Positions 27,477 to 36,900 are shown, counted from the first letter of the stretch. The stretch is 64,000 nt of DNA from Xylanimonas oleitrophica (GCF_003244315.1 NZ_QKWH01000003.1:62001-126000), one strand, 5' to 3'. Numbers and translations: made by a program. The notes: a model not told the origin generated them from the sequence alone.

Positions 27477-27505
27477 GTCAGGTGAAAGCCCCGGGCAACT
27501 GCCTG

Positions 27506-28396
27506 CTATTCCCGGGGCGTGAGGTCGAACAGCTCGGCGGCCACCTCGGCCACGGAGACGTCGCGGGTGGTGCGCCCCAGCACGAAAGGTGGCCTCCCCG
27601 GGCCGGGGACGGTGTGGCCGCCGCCGTGCACGGTCAGCAGCCGGACCGGCGGGCGGCCTGTCTCGACGTGATCGGTCTGCTCCACCCAGGGGCGGGTGCG
27701 CCGACCCGCCCGCGTCCGTGCGGGGTGGGCGGGTGCCGCCAGCCGACGAGAGCGCGGCGGGCGGGTGATGCCGTTGCGGCGGGCCAGGTGCTCGGCGGTC
27801 TGCGCGGCGGAGAGATTCGCCCCGCCCACCTTGAACAGGAGTCGCACCCAGCCCGGTACGGGGCCGCCGCCGTAGGGCACCACCCGGTCGCCGGTGCCGT
27901 GGACCACCAGCACCGGCAGGGGGACCGGTGCGGGGGCGGGGGAGGGCAGCAGCAGGCTGCCCGGCGCCGGGAGCGTGGCCCCGACGACGACGGCGCCGGC
28001 CAGCAGGCCGGGTGTCTCGTGGAGCAGACGGAGCACCATCTGGCCGCCGTTGGAGTACCCGACGGCGTGCACCCGGCCGGGGTCGACGCCGTGGGAGGCG
28101 GCGAGCTCGCGGACCACCGCGCGGGTGAACGCGACGTCGTCCACCCCCTCGGTGCGGGCGGGGAAGCTGCTCTCCCTCCGGGCGTCGTTCCAGTTCCCCC
28201 GGTAGCCGTCCAGGTAGGCGACGACGGCGGTCCCGGCCAGCGCGTCGAAGGCGCCGCCGGTGAAGCGGCGGAAGACGCGCCCGGTCTGCCGGGACCCGTG
28301 GAAGACGAGCACGAGGGGTCGCCCTGCCGGCCCCTCGTGCTCCCCGACCACGGTGTAGGTGCGGTGCCTGCCGTCGACTTCGATGCTGCTGCTCAT
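27506..28396 (-). CDS. Alpha/beta-hydrolase esterase, PHB depolymerase / LpqC-like
   Basis: A 296-aa hydrolase. LVLVFHGSRQTG near the N-terminus gives the oxyanion region, YLDGYRGNWNDARRES and VGYSNGGQMVLRLLHETP carry the nucleophile Ser, VLVVHGTGDRVVPYGG the Asp, and VHGGGHTVPG the His of the triad. This is the pattern of PHB-depolymerase-like and feruloyl-esterase-like proteins. No signal peptide is seen in this reading, so it may be cytoplasmic. ATG 28396 is preferred because TAGCGT lies 7 nt upstream, a leaderless arrangement; ATG 28420 in frame has no ribosome site. It is 29 nt downstream of the MFS start on the opposite side of transcription order, so may share a transcript with the MFS gene. 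Confidence 0.85.
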   Translation of the reverse strand: MSSSIEVDGRHRTYTVVGEHEGPAGRPLVLVFHGSRQTGRVFRRFTGGAFDALAGTAVVAYLDGYRGNWNDARRESSFPARTEGVDDVAFTRAVVRELAASHGVDPGRVHAVGYSNGGQMVLRLLHETPGLLAGAVVVGATLPAPGSLLLPSPAPAPVPLPVLVVHGTGDRVVPYGGGPVPGWVRLLFKVGGANLSAAQTAEHLARRNGITRPPRSRRLAAPAHPARTRAGRRTRPWVEQTDHVETGRPPVRLLTVHGGGHTVPGPGRPPFVLGRTTRDVSVAEVAAELFDLTPRE

Positions 28397-28403
28397 GGCT
28401 GCG

Positions 28404-28409
28404 ACGCTA
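28404..28409 (-). promoter_or_regulatory. -10 hexamer for the esterase gene (leaderless type)
   Basis: TAGCGT on the minus strand is 7 nt before ATG 28396. The same hexamer and spacing recur upstream of 51150 and 51477. A TTGACC at about 28434-28429 sits a plausible distance upstream as -35. Confidence 0.5.
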
Positions 28410-28511
28410 GAGTCTGACATCGTGTTAAGGTCAAGCCTCGCCGTGGCGGCACGCCGATCGTCGGCGAGCTGAGGTTGTCAGCCACCGGCTCTCGCGGCAC
28501 CGCCAGGCCGG

Positions 28512-29684
28512 TCAGCTGCCCCAGAACTCCTGCGCGATCCGCTGCCCCTGGTCCACCTTGGCCCACTGCTGCTCCTCCGAGAGCTCGTTGCCCTCGTTGG
28601 TCGAGGCGAACCCGCACTGGTGGGACAGGTGCAGCCGCTCCTTGGGGATGATGGCCGAGGCCTCGTCGAGCAGGCGTCGTGCTCGCTCCTCGTCGTCCAG
28701 GTCAGCCGACTTGCTGGACAGCAGGCCCAGCACCACCTCGGCCTCGGGCCGGTCCGCCAGGGCCTGCAGCGCCTCCAGCGACCCGGCGCGCTCGTCGTCC
28801 CACTCGAGGAAGAACCGGTCGTAGCGCTGCTGGCGCAGGAACAGCTCCGCGATCTTCGCGTAGGAGCCGCCGCCCATGTTGCGCGAGGCGTAGTTGCCGC
28901 GGCAGTTGTGCGTCCAGACCTTGAGGCCGAGCCCGTGGGCGTGGTCGATGAGGGAGTTGTTGAGCTCGATGAACTCGTGGGCGAACCCGCGCACCTGCTC
29001 GAACGGCACCGCCCCGCCGGTGAACGGAGAGCTCGGGTTGTCGTCCGCGAACATCTCCCACAGGCAGTCGTCGAGCTGCAGGATCGTGCCGCCGGCGGCC
29101 GCGTACTCGGTGACGAAGTTGCGGTACGCCTCCAGCAGCCCGGCCTTGAGGTCGTCGGCCGTGGCGTAGACGCCTTCGGCGCGGCCCGCGTTCGGGGCGC
29201 CGAACAGCTTGCCCGACAGCTCGCCGAACACGTGCGACGGCGATGGGATCGACAGCTTCGTGGGCCGGCTGCCGGCAAGCTCCGTCAGGCGTCGGAACAG
29301 CTCGATGAAGTGGTGGTCCTTGCCGCTGAGCGGGGCGACCACGCGCACACCGATGTCCCGGCGCGTCTCGTAGGTGCCCGCCTCGTCCAGGTCGCGGAAG
29401 TAGTACCCGTGGTCGGCGATGAACCGCTCCGTGCCGCCGAGGCCCCACACGAAGTCGAGGTGCCACATCGAGCGCGTCTGCTCGCCGTCCGTCAGCACCT
29501 CGACGCCGTGCGCGATCTGCTGCTCGACGACGGCGCGTGCTGCGGCGACCTCCGCCTCCAGGTAGCCGGGCAGGTCGTCGTAGAACGGGTAGGTGATGTC
29601 GTCGCGCTGCTCGATGACGGCCTTGTGCTTCAGCAGGTCCTCGGGGCGCAGGAGGCTGCCGACGAGGTGGAATCGGGTGCTCAT
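28512..29684 (-). CDS. MetE-like cobalamin-independent methyltransferase (single core domain)
   Basis: A 390-aa protein matching the C-terminal catalytic half of methionine synthase MetE, as in Bacillus YxjG/YxjH, without the N-terminal half. It begins HLVGSLLRPEDLL, has VLTDGEQTRSMWHLDF and ILQLDDCLWEMF, and the zinc ligands appear in VWTHNCRGNY (His and Cys), FLEWDDERAG and LSHQCGFAST (Cys). It would transfer a methyl group to a thiol such as homocysteine, but the methyl donor need not be methyltetrahydrofolate. ATG 29684 is preceded by a -10-like TACCCT about 30 nt up. A LysR-type gene lies directly upstream on the same strand. Confidence 0.87.
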   Translation of the reverse strand: MSTRFHLVGSLLRPEDLLKHKAVIEQRDDITYPFYDDLPGYLEAEVAAARAVVEQQIAHGVEVLTDGEQTRSMWHLDFVWGLGGTERFIADHGYYFRDLDEAGTYETRRDIGVRVVAPLSGKDHHFIELFRRLTELAGSRPTKLSIPSPSHVFGELSGKLFGAPNAGRAEGVYATADDLKAGLLEAYRNFVTEYAAAGGTILQLDDCLWEMFADDNPSSPFTGGAVPFEQVRGFAHEFIELNNSLIDHAHGLGLKVWTHNCRGNYASRNMGGGSYAKIAELFLRQQRYDRFFLEWDDERAGSLEALQALADRPEAEVVLGLLSSKSADLDDEERARRLLDEASAIIPKERLHLSHQCGFASTNEGNELSEEQQWAKVDQGQRIAQEFWGS

Positions 29685-29738
29685 GCGTCAACGGTGACAC
29701 CGCCGAGCCCCCATAGGGTAAGACCAAAGAACTATGCA

Positions 29739-29763
29739 GCCACATAGCCCGGGGCTATGTGGC
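29739..29763. terminator. Palindromic hairpin across the LysR stop codon
   Basis: GCCACATAGCCC and GGGCTATGTGGC are complementary over 12 bp around one central base. The LysR stop (29755-29757) lies inside the right arm. It could terminate the LysR mRNA or be a protein-binding palindrome upstream of the MetE-like gene. Confidence 0.65.
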
Positions 29764-30693
29764 CTTCGGCCCGTGCCCGTATGAGGCGATGACGCGCTCC
29801 AGCTCGTCCAGGTACATGCGCGCCTGGGCGGTCAGCTGCACCGAGCCGTGCGCGATCCACCCCACCTCCATGGAGTCGTCCACGTCCAGCGGCACCGAGA
29901 CGATGTTCTCCCCGTTGAGGTCCGTGCTCAGGATGCCGGTCGAGATCGTGTACCCGTTGAGCCCGATCATCAGGTTGAAGATCGTGGCCCGGTCGCTCAC
30001 CCGGATCGACTTCGGGCTGAACTGCGTGCTGAGGATCTCCTCCGCGAAGTAGAACGAGTTGTGCTCGCCCTGGTCGAACGACAGGCACGGGTACGCCACC
30101 AGGTCTGCCGGCGTCACCGACGCCCGGCCGGCCAGCGGGTTGGTCCGGGACACGAACACGTGCGGCCGGGCCGTGAACAGCGGGTGGAACACCAGCCCGC
30201 GCGCCCGGAACAGCTTGTCCAGCACCTTCCGGTTGAACTCGTTGCGGTAGAGGATGCCCACCTCGCTGCGCAGCGTCGCGACGTCCTCGATGATGTCGTG
30301 CGTCCGCGTCTCCCGGAGCGTCAGCTCGTACTCGTCCGCCTCCGTGCGCTCCACCATGTTCACGAACGCGTTCACCGCGAACGCGTAGTGCTGCGTCGAG
30401 ATGGAGCACAGCCGCCGTGCCGGCTTCTTGCTCAGGTACCGCTGCTCCAGCAGGTCCGCCTGCAGCACCACCTGCCGCGCATAGCCCAGGAACTCCACGC
30501 CGTCGGGCGTCAGGCTGATGCCCTGCGCCGTGCGCGTGAACAGCTCCTGGCCGACCTTCGCCTCGATCTCCTTCATCGCCTTCGACAGGCTCGGCTGTGC
30601 CACGTACAACGCTGCCGCCGCGCGGGTGATCGACCCGCTCGCGGCGACCTCGATGAAGTACTTCAGCTGCTGCAGCGTCACCAGGCCGTCCAC
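29755..30693 (-). CDS. LysR-family transcriptional regulator
   Basis: A 312-aa regulator. The winged helix-turn-helix is LQQLKYFIEVAASGSITRAAAALYVAQPSLSKAMKEIEAKVG at residues about 7-50, then an effector domain with CSISTQHYAFAVNAFV, EVGILYRNEF and NGYTISTGIL. GTG 30693 has CATACT 6 nt upstream, so the mRNA is probably leaderless; GTG 30681 is an alternative. It is followed 70 nt on by the MetE-like gene on the same strand, which it may control, possibly in answer to a sulfur compound. The sequence style resembles LysR proteins next to MetE-like genes in Firmicutes, which may hint at transfer of the pair. Confidence 0.88.
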   Translation of the reverse strand: MDGLVTLQQLKYFIEVAASGSITRAAAALYVAQPSLSKAMKEIEAKVGQELFTRTAQGISLTPDGVEFLGYARQVVLQADLLEQRYLSKKPARRLCSISTQHYAFAVNAFVNMVERTEADEYELTLRETRTHDIIEDVATLRSEVGILYRNEFNRKVLDKLFRARGLVFHPLFTARPHVFVSRTNPLAGRASVTPADLVAYPCLSFDQGEHNSFYFAEEILSTQFSPKSIRVSDRATIFNLMIGLNGYTISTGILSTDLNGENIVSVPLDVDDSMEVGWIAHGSVQLTAQARMYLDELERVIASYGHGPKAT

Positions 30694-30699
30694 CGGGCC

Positions 30700-30705
30700 A
30701 GTATG
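30700..30705 (-). promoter_or_regulatory. -10 hexamer for LysR gene (leaderless type)
   Basis: CATACT on the minus strand ends 6 nt before GTG 30693. No ribosome binding site is seen. Confidence 0.4.
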
Positions 30706-30724
30706 GGCCGTGCTGGCGGCAGGG

Positions 30725-31342
30725 TCAGGAGGGCAGGAGCACCGCGGCGGCCGCGAGTCCCGTGGTGGCTCCGGCCACCATCCCGACGGTGACCTCCAGC
30801 GGGGTGTGGTCGCGCACCGTGAGGCGGGCCACGCCGACGACCGCGGCTGCCGCGAGCAGCGCCACGGAGACCGGCCACGCGACGTGCACGAACGCGCCCG
30901 CAGGGACAGCCAGGGCGGCGACGTGGATCGAGGCGCGCACCACCGGGGTCACCAGCGCCATCACCACGACGCCCACCACGCACGAGGCGACCAGACCGAA
31001 GAGCAGCGGCGGTGCGCCGAGCAGGGCGAGCACGCTCACCGCAGCGACCTCGATCGCGACCAGCGCGGCCAGCGTCCACAGGCGCTGCCGGCGCGGGCGG
31101 GCATCGATCGACTCCAGCACGCCGGCACGGGCCAGCGCCACGACGAGGGCGACCGGCGCGCCCGCGACGAGGCCCACCGTCACCGCCACCCACCCCCATC
31201 GAGCGGGTCCCGGCGGCGCGGCGTAGACGGCGATGCCCAGCACCACCGCCGGCACGGTCACGGCGGGACCCAGCACACGTGACACGACCCTGCCCCAGGA
31301 TCGGTGCGGCGATTCAGGGGTGCGGTCGGTGGCCGAGGGCAC
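30725..31342 (-). CDS. Multi-helix membrane protein, PAP2-like
   Basis: A 205-aa protein with about six hydrophobic segments. PVVRASIHVAALAVPAG and VARLTVRDHTPLEVTVGMVAG recall the spacing of His and acidic motifs in PAP2-type phosphatases, but the usual SRxxxxxHxxxD pattern is not intact, so catalytic activity is uncertain. GTG 31342 has AGGAGG 7 nt upstream, a clear ribosome site. It could act on isoprenoid or lipid phosphates if the weak match is real. It precedes the LysR gene on the same strand by 31 nt, perhaps as an operon. Confidence 0.7.
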   Translation of the reverse strand: MPSATDRTPESPHRSWGRVVSRVLGPAVTVPAVVLGIAVYAAPPGPARWGWVAVTVGLVAGAPVALVVALARAGVLESIDARPRRQRLWTLAALVAIEVAAVSVLALLGAPPLLFGLVASCVVGVVVMALVTPVVRASIHVAALAVPAGAFVHVAWPVSVALLAAAAVVGVARLTVRDHTPLEVTVGMVAGATTGLAAAAVLLPS

Positions 31343-31475
31343 GGTGGGCCTCCTGCAGTCGCTCGGTCGGGGTGGGCCAGCACCGTCCCGCCCAGTTGCC
31401 CACCCTGGACCCCGGAGTCACCGAGGAGTCGCCGGGCGAGAGGGCAACCGGGGGGAGGCCGTCCTGTCAAGCAAG

Positions 31476-31506
31476 AAGGCCCGAAATCGTGGAGATTCCG
31501 GGCCTT
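31476..31506 (-). terminator. Terminator of tRNA-Asn
   Basis: AAGGCCCG and CGGGCCTT pair over 8 bp just past the 3' end of tRNA-Asn on the minus strand, followed on that strand by CTTCTTGCTTG. Confidence 0.65.
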
Positions 31507-31510
31507 TCGG

Positions 31511-31583
<73 letters not shown>

Positions 31584-31669
31584 TCGCGCGGCCCCGTGCC
31601 CGAGGCCGGGTAGAACAATACCAGGCCGGCAAGGGTGCTCCACACGCCTCGCCGCTGGCCTGGCGCACG

Positions 31670-32182
31670 TCACAGAGGCATGCCCGCAGCAGCGCGGACA
31701 CGCCCCTCGGCCGCGTCCACCAGGAGCGCCACCTGCGGGTCGGCGAGGTCCACCCCCGGCCCGGCCAGCGCCTGCGAGAACAGGGTTCCGTCCGCGGTGC
31801 GCCGCACGGCCACGCGCGCCGACCGGTCCCCGGGCAGCGGTACGTCCTCTGCGAGCACCACCGACCACTGGACGCGCTCGCGCACCACCTGCGGGAGGGC
31901 GGCGCGCTCGGGGTCCACGGCGGCCACGTGCAGGTCCGGGGCCGCGTCGACCCACTCGACCGTCACCACCTCCCGCTGCGGGTCGTACGCGGCGCGGTCG
32001 ACGTCGGCCCACGGCCGGCGCACGACGACGGCGTCCTGCGCGTCGGTGACGATCAGCTCCGCCGTCGTCGCCACCGTCCAGCCGCCCGCGCCGAGCGGGG
32101 CGGCGGCGAGCACCTTGTCGGCGCGCGAGAGGTCGAGACGGCGCAGGACGTCGTCGGGCAGGCGAGGGCGGCGCGACCACAT
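31670..32182 (-). CDS. Conserved actinobacterial hypothetical protein
   Basis: A 170-aa protein without membrane segments or signal peptide. It begins MWSRRPRLPDDVLRRLDLSR and holds a repeated beta-type pattern (GGWTVATTAELIVTD; VVVRRPWADVDRAAYDP; VVTVEWVDAAPDLHV), which looks like a small beta-barrel of PH-like type, then a C-terminal helical part. I do not recognise a function. ATG 32182 is chosen because TACGGT lies 6 nt upstream (leaderless) and homolog-like sequence starts there; an in-frame start at 32227 would add Arg-rich residues. It sits between two tRNA genes on the same strand. Confidence 0.8.
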   Translation of the reverse strand: MWSRRPRLPDDVLRRLDLSRADKVLAAAPLGAGGWTVATTAELIVTDAQDAVVVRRPWADVDRAAYDPQREVVTVEWVDAAPDLHVAAVDPERAALPQVVRERVQWSVVLAEDVPLPGDRSARVAVRRTADGTLFSQALAGPGVDLADPQVALLVDAAEGRVRAAAGMPL

Positions 32183-32188
32183 GGCATC

Positions 32189-32194
32189 ACCGTA
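32189..32194 (-). promoter_or_regulatory. -10 hexamer for the hypothetical gene at 32182
   Basis: TACGGT on the minus strand is 6 nt before ATG 32182, predicting a leaderless mRNA. Confidence 0.45.
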
Positions 32195-32259
32195 CCGACG
32201 TGGGGGGCGCCTGCGGAGGTGCCTCACCCGACCGCGCCGGCCCCGCCCGCGTGAACCGT

Positions 32260-32333
32260 GCCCCGTGCAGGACTTGAACCCGCGACCGAGAGATTATGAG
32301 TCTCCTGCTCTGACCAGCTGAGCTAACGGGGCG
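32260..32333 (-). tRNA. tRNA with CAU anticodon, probably tRNA-Ile2
   Basis: A 74-nt cloverleaf: acceptor GCCCCGT/ACGGGGC, D-arm GCTCAGCTGGTCAGAGC, anticodon loop CTCATAA, T-loop TTCAAGT, discriminator A. The body (CCCCGTTAGCTCAG, AGCAGGAGACTCATAATC) resembles bacterial ileX-type tRNA more than elongator tRNA-Met, so C34 would be turned to lysidine by TilS. Software may label it tRNA-Met. Confidence 0.9.
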
Positions 32334-32402
32334 CGCGGCGAGCCTACTCCAGCGTGCCGGGGGTGAAGACGCGTGCCAGGGCGGTGTGGCACCGTTCTCC
32401 CC

Positions 32403-32588
32403 GTGTGGTGGTTTGTCGCAGGGGGCGTCCTGGTGCTGGGTGGAGCGGTGATGGGTGTGCGGGCGGCACGGCGTGCCTCCGCGGAGCGGCCGGGTGCGGC
32501 GCGGGGAGTAGCTGTCGCGCTCGGCGCGAGCCTCGCGTTCTGGGGCCTGGTCGCGGTCGTGGTCGGTTTCAACGTGACACAGCGCTGA
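32403..32588 (+). CDS. Small two-helix membrane protein
   Basis: A 61-aa product from GTG 32403 ([18 protein letters not shown]) with a second helix ([21 protein letters not shown]) and a basic loop [16 protein letters not shown] between them. An ATG at 32373 is also in frame but would place polar residues ahead of the first helix. No ribosome site or good -10 was seen, so the start is uncertain. It lies between tRNA(CAU) and def on the plus strand. No function is assigned. Confidence 0.6.
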   Translation: MWWFVAGGVLVLGGAVMGVRAARRASAERPGAARGVAVALGASLAFWGLVAVVVGFNVTQR

Positions 32589-32636
32589 GGCGCCGCGCGG
32601 GGCCTGGCCGGACCGGGGTGGTGCGGCTCGCCGTGA

Positions 32637-32642
32637 AAGAAT
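32637..32642 (+). promoter_or_regulatory. Weak -10 hexamer for def
   Basis: AAGAAT lies 7 nt before ATG 32650. It supports the second ATG as a leaderless start over ATG 32641. Confidence 0.35.
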
Positions 32643-32649
32643 GCCGGCC

Positions 32650-33135
32650 ATGGCGATGCGAGAGATCCGCGTGATTCCCGATCCCGTGCTGCGCACCGTG
32701 TGCGACGAGATCACCACGATCGACGACGGCGTCCGCAACCTCGTGGCGGACCTCGTGGAGACGGTCGACGCCGAGGGGCGTGCGGGGCTCGCTGCCAACC
32801 AGATCGGCGTCAACCTGCGTGCGTTCTCGTGGAACATCGACGACGAGATCGGCTACGTGCTGAACCCGCGCATCGTGGAGCTGTCGGAGGAGGTGCAGGA
32901 CGGTGACGAGGGCTGCCTCTCCGTCCCGGGTCTCTGGTATCCCACGACGCGCGCCTGGTACGCGCGGGTCGAGGGCGTCGACCTGGAGGGGGAGAAGGTC
33001 GTGGTCGAGGGCACGGGGCTGATGGCGCGCTGCCTGCAGCACGAGTGCGACCACCTCGACGGCAAGCTGTACCTGGACCGCCTGGAGCGCAGCGTGCGCA
33101 AGAAGGCGATGCGGGAGCTGCGCGAGCGCCTCTGA
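32650..33135 (+). CDS. def: Peptide deformylase
   Basis: A 161-aa metalloenzyme that removes the formyl group from nascent N-termini at the ribosome. The three family motifs are intact: GLAANQIG (motif 1), EGCLSV with the metal-ligand Cys (motif 2) and QHECDHLDG with both His ligands and the catalytic Glu (motif 3). The sequence starts [15 protein letters not shown] from ATG 32650; ATGs at 32641 and 32656 are also in frame. The Arg-rich C-terminal tail after the last motif is normal for actinobacterial enzymes. It appears to be a lone gene; tRNA genes lie upstream and DUF3145 follows 196 bp later. Confidence 0.96.
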   Translation: MAMREIRVIPDPVLRTVCDEITTIDDGVRNLVADLVETVDAEGRAGLAANQIGVNLRAFSWNIDDEIGYVLNPRIVELSEEVQDGDEGCLSVPGLWYPTTRAWYARVEGVDLEGEKVVVEGTGLMARCLQHECDHLDGKLYLDRLERSVRKKAMRELRERL

Positions 33136-33331
33136 CGTCACGGTCTGGGGTGATGTCGGCGTTTCACCTTGCGTCGGAGCGGTTTCCTCTCGCGCATGTC
33201 AGATGCGTCATGCATCATGACGCCAGAACGACATCACGAAGCGACACGAATCCACACCACTAGTGACGGACTGCTAAATCCGGCCTGATCGAGGACGTAG
33301 GGGAAGACGGACCTCGACCCAGGGAGGAACT

Positions 33332-33829
33332 ATGTCCGCCATCACGCGTGGTGTCCTTTTCGTGCACTCCGCGCCCAGCGCGCTGTGCCCGCACGTCGAG
33401 TGGGCTGCCGGTGGCGTGCTCGGCACGCGGCTCTCGCTCGACTGGACGCCGCAGCCTGCTGCGCGCGGTCTGCACCGAGCGGAGTACTCGTGGCAGGGGC
33501 CGCAGGGGACCGGGGCGCGCCTCGCCTCTGCGCTGCGCGGGTGGGAGCACCTGCGCTACGAGGTGACGGAGGAGGCGAGCCACGGCGTCGACGGCGCCCG
33601 CTGGTCGCACACCCCGGACCTGGGCATCTTCCACGCCATGACGGACGTGCACGGCAACGTCGTCGTCCCGGAGGACCGGGTGCGTGCGGCGCTGGAGCTG
33701 GCGCACGACCCGAACGCCGTGCGTGACGCCCTCGACCTCGCGCTCGGCACGGCGTGGGACGACGAGCTCGAGCCGTTCCGCTACGCCGGTGCAGGTGCTC
33801 CGGTGCGCTGGCTGCACCGCGTGGGCTGA
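33332..33829 (+). CDS. DUF3145 family protein
   Basis: A 165-aa soluble protein highly typical of actinobacteria. It starts MSAITRGVLFVHSAPSALCPHVEWA and shows WQGPQGTGARLASALRGWEHLRYEVTEEASHGVDGARWSHTPDLGIF, matching DUF3145 as I know it. The ATG has AGGGAGGA upstream with good spacing. The 196-bp gap before it, from 33136, holds no gene; it includes AT-rich stretches that should carry the promoter but I could not fix a -10. In Streptomyces and Mycobacterium relatives of this gene are near fatty-acid or cell-envelope genes, and here the fab cluster is 5 kb away. Function is unknown. Confidence 0.9.
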   Translation: MSAITRGVLFVHSAPSALCPHVEWAAGGVLGTRLSLDWTPQPAARGLHRAEYSWQGPQGTGARLASALRGWEHLRYEVTEEASHGVDGARWSHTPDLGIFHAMTDVHGNVVVPEDRVRAALELAHDPNAVRDALDLALGTAWDDELEPFRYAGAGAPVRWLHRVG

Positions 33830-33846
33830 GCGCCACCTCCTGGGAC

Positions 33847-33888
33847 CGACGGGGCCCCGCGAGCCGTACGGCTCGCGGGGCCCCGTCG
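33847..33888. terminator. Perfect 42-bp palindrome (bidirectional terminator)
   Basis: The left 21 nt (33847-33867) and right 21 nt (33868-33888) are exactly complementary with no spacer; the centre CCGTACGG would form the loop. It lies between convergent DUF3145 and the surface-protein gene. Confidence 0.8.
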
Positions 33889-33902
33889 TGCGTGGTGGCA
33901 GA

Positions 33903-36900
33903 TCAGCCGAGCCGCCGCCGGGTGGCGTGCAGCGCCGCCGCACCGCTCAGCACGAGGAGGGTGGCCAGGGCGGCGAGTCCCCAGACGTCGGCCCCCGTGC
34001 GGGGCAGCACGCCCCAGCCGCTCGATGCGGCCCCCGCGCCGGTCTCGGGCCACGGGCCAGCGCCGGTGCCGACGCCGAAGCCGCCCGGCCCGCCGCCGAG
34101 GCCTGGGCCGCCACCCGCCTCGCCACCCAGGCCGGGTACCTCGGGCGCAGCGCCCTCGTCCGCGAGGACGACGTCGAACGTGGCGAGGACGGAGTCATTG
34201 ACGGTCTCACTGGTCGCGGTGCCAGTGTGCGTGCCGGCCTCGAAGTCGGCCGGTACGACGAACACCCAGTGCGCGACGCCGTCGGCGTCTGCTTCGGTCT
34301 CCGCCAGGGTGAGCGGCTCTGAGGTGATGACGGCGGAAACCAGCTCCCCAGGCTCGAACCCGCCCGCGTGGAAGCCCTGCACGTCACCGGGGCTGGCCAC
34401 AGGCTCGTCGAACCAGGCGGCCAGGACCCGCGCGACCACGGTGACCGCCGCCTCGGACGTGGCGCCGGTGGCGTCATCGGTCACCACGACGGTGTAGCCG
34501 CCCGGTGCGGTCTCGGCGGGGATGCTGACGTCGACCGAGACGCGGCCGTCGTCGTCGGCCGTGCCCGAACCGGTGGCGGCGACCTCGCCGTCAGACCCGA
34601 TGACCTCGACGGTCACACCCTCGTCCGGGGCGAAGCCCTCGCCCTCGACGGTGGTGGAGCCACCGGCGGGCACCTCGTCGGGCTCGATGCTCACCACCGG
34701 GGCGACGACCCGCAGGTCCGCGCCCACAGTGACGTCGACCGCCGGGTCGTAGGCGGACACGGTGTATGCGCCACCCGGTGCGTCGTCCGGCACGACGACG
34801 GTCTCGGTGAACCCGCCGTCCTCGTCGGTGGTCACCGGGACGGCGGAGCCCACGGGCTCGTCGTCCGGGCCCACCAGCTGTACCTCGATCTCGGTCACGG
34901 GCGTGAACCCGAGCCCGGCGGCGAGGGTGGCGAACCCGGCGCGCAGGAGGCGCGGGGTGGCGGTGAGGGACGGCGGATCCGTGACGGTGAGCGGTGTGGT
35001 GGCGCTCGCCCCCGTCAGGTCGGTCGCCTCGACGGCGTGCTGGCCCGGCGTGGCGTCGTCGGGCACCGACAGGTCGGTGCTGAACGTCCCGTCTGCTCCG
35101 GTCACCACCGTCACTGGCTCGCCCACGCGCTGTCCGGCGGCGTCGGTGAGCTGTACGGTGACCGGCTCACCCGGGGTGAATCCCTCGCCGTTCACCGTGG
35201 TGGCGCCCCCGGCGGGGACCTGCGCAGGGTCGACGACGAGCGACGGTGCTGCCGTGATCTGCAGCGGTGCCTCGCTGGTGGCGCCGGTGTTGTCGGTGGC
35301 GATGACGGTGTGGTCGCCGGGGGCGGCGTCTGCGGGGACGGGCACGTCGGCGGTGAAGGAGCCGTCGGGTCCGGCGATGGCGGTGACGGGTTCGCCGACG
35401 GGGTTGCCCTCGGGGTCGGTGAGCTGGACGGTGACGCTCTCGCCGGGGGTGAAGCCGGTGCCCTCGGCGGTGGTGGTGCCACCGGCCGGGACGGTGCCCG
35501 GGTCGAGGGTCAGCGCCGGGACCGTCACGGTGAGCGCGGCCTCAGCGGAGGCGCCCGACGTGTCGGTGGCGACGACGGTGTGCTCGCCCGGCGCGGCCCC
35601 GGCGGGGACGGTGACGCTGGTGCTGATGGTGCCTCCGGCGTCCGCGGTGGTGGTCACCGGCTCGCCCACGGGCTGCCCGGCGGCGTCAGTGAGCTGCACG
35701 ACGACGTCACCGTCGGGCGTGAAGCCCTCGCCTGTCACGTCGACCGTGCCGCCGGCCACCACGGTGGACGGGTCGACCGTCACGGTCGGTGCCTCCGACA
35801 CGGTGAGCGGCGCGTCCCCGCTCGCGTCGGTCGAGTCGGTGACGAGCACGGTGTAAGCCCCCGGGGCTGCGTCGCCCGGGACCGTGAGCTGCGTGGCCGG
35901 CACCGTGCCGTCCTCCCCGACCGCTACGGTGACGGGCGCCCCTACCGGCTCGCCGTCCGGACCTGTGAGCTGGACGGTGGCCGTACCGGGCGTGAACCCG
36001 GCCCCGCTGACCTCGACGTCCCCGCCGGCGGGCGCGGTGCCCGGCGTGACGGTGACCTCCGGTGCGGCGGTCACGGTCAGCGGCGTCGTGGCGGTGACAC
36101 CCAGCTCGACGTCGGTCGCGACCACCGTGTGCTGCCCGGGCGTAGCACCCGCCGGGACCACGACCGGCGTCGTCACGGTGCCGTCAGCCGCCGCCGTCAC
36201 GGTCACCGGGGCGCCGAGCGGCTCGCCGGCGGTGTCGGTGAGCTGCACGACGACGTCTCCGCCGGCCGAGAACCCGGTGCCGGCGACGGTCGTGGTGCCG
36301 GAGGCCGGCACGGTGGCGGGGGTCGCCTCGATCGTCGGAGCGACGACGGAGACCGGTACCTGCGCCGTCGCACCGGTCGGGTCGTCCACGACGACCGTCC
36401 AGGTGCCCGGCGCGGCGTCCTCGGGGAGCGGCACGTCGGTGCTGAAGCTCCCGTCCGGCCCGGTGGGCACGGTGACCGGGTCACCGACCGGTGTACCGTC
36501 CGGGTCGGTGATCTGCACGGTCACCGTGGTGTCCGGGGAGAACCCGTCGCCGGTCACGGTGGTGGTGCCACCGGGGGCGACGGCCGACGGGTCCGCCGTG
36601 AGTCTCGCCTCGGTGATCGCCACGGGCGTCGTGGCTGCCGCACCCGTCGCGTCGGTACCCGTGACCTCGTAGGTCCCGGCCGGGGCGTCTGCCGGGACCG
36701 GAAGGTCGACGGTGAACGTGCCGTCGGGCCCGACGGAGACCTCCACGGGCTCGCCGACGGCCGCGCCGTCCGGGCCGGTCAGGGTCACGGTGGCCGTGCT
36801 GCCCGGCGTGTAGCCGTCGCCCGTCACGGTCGTGGACCCGCCGGCCGGCAGGGTGGTGGGCTCGACGCCCACGGTCGGGGCGTCGGTGACGGCGAGGGGA

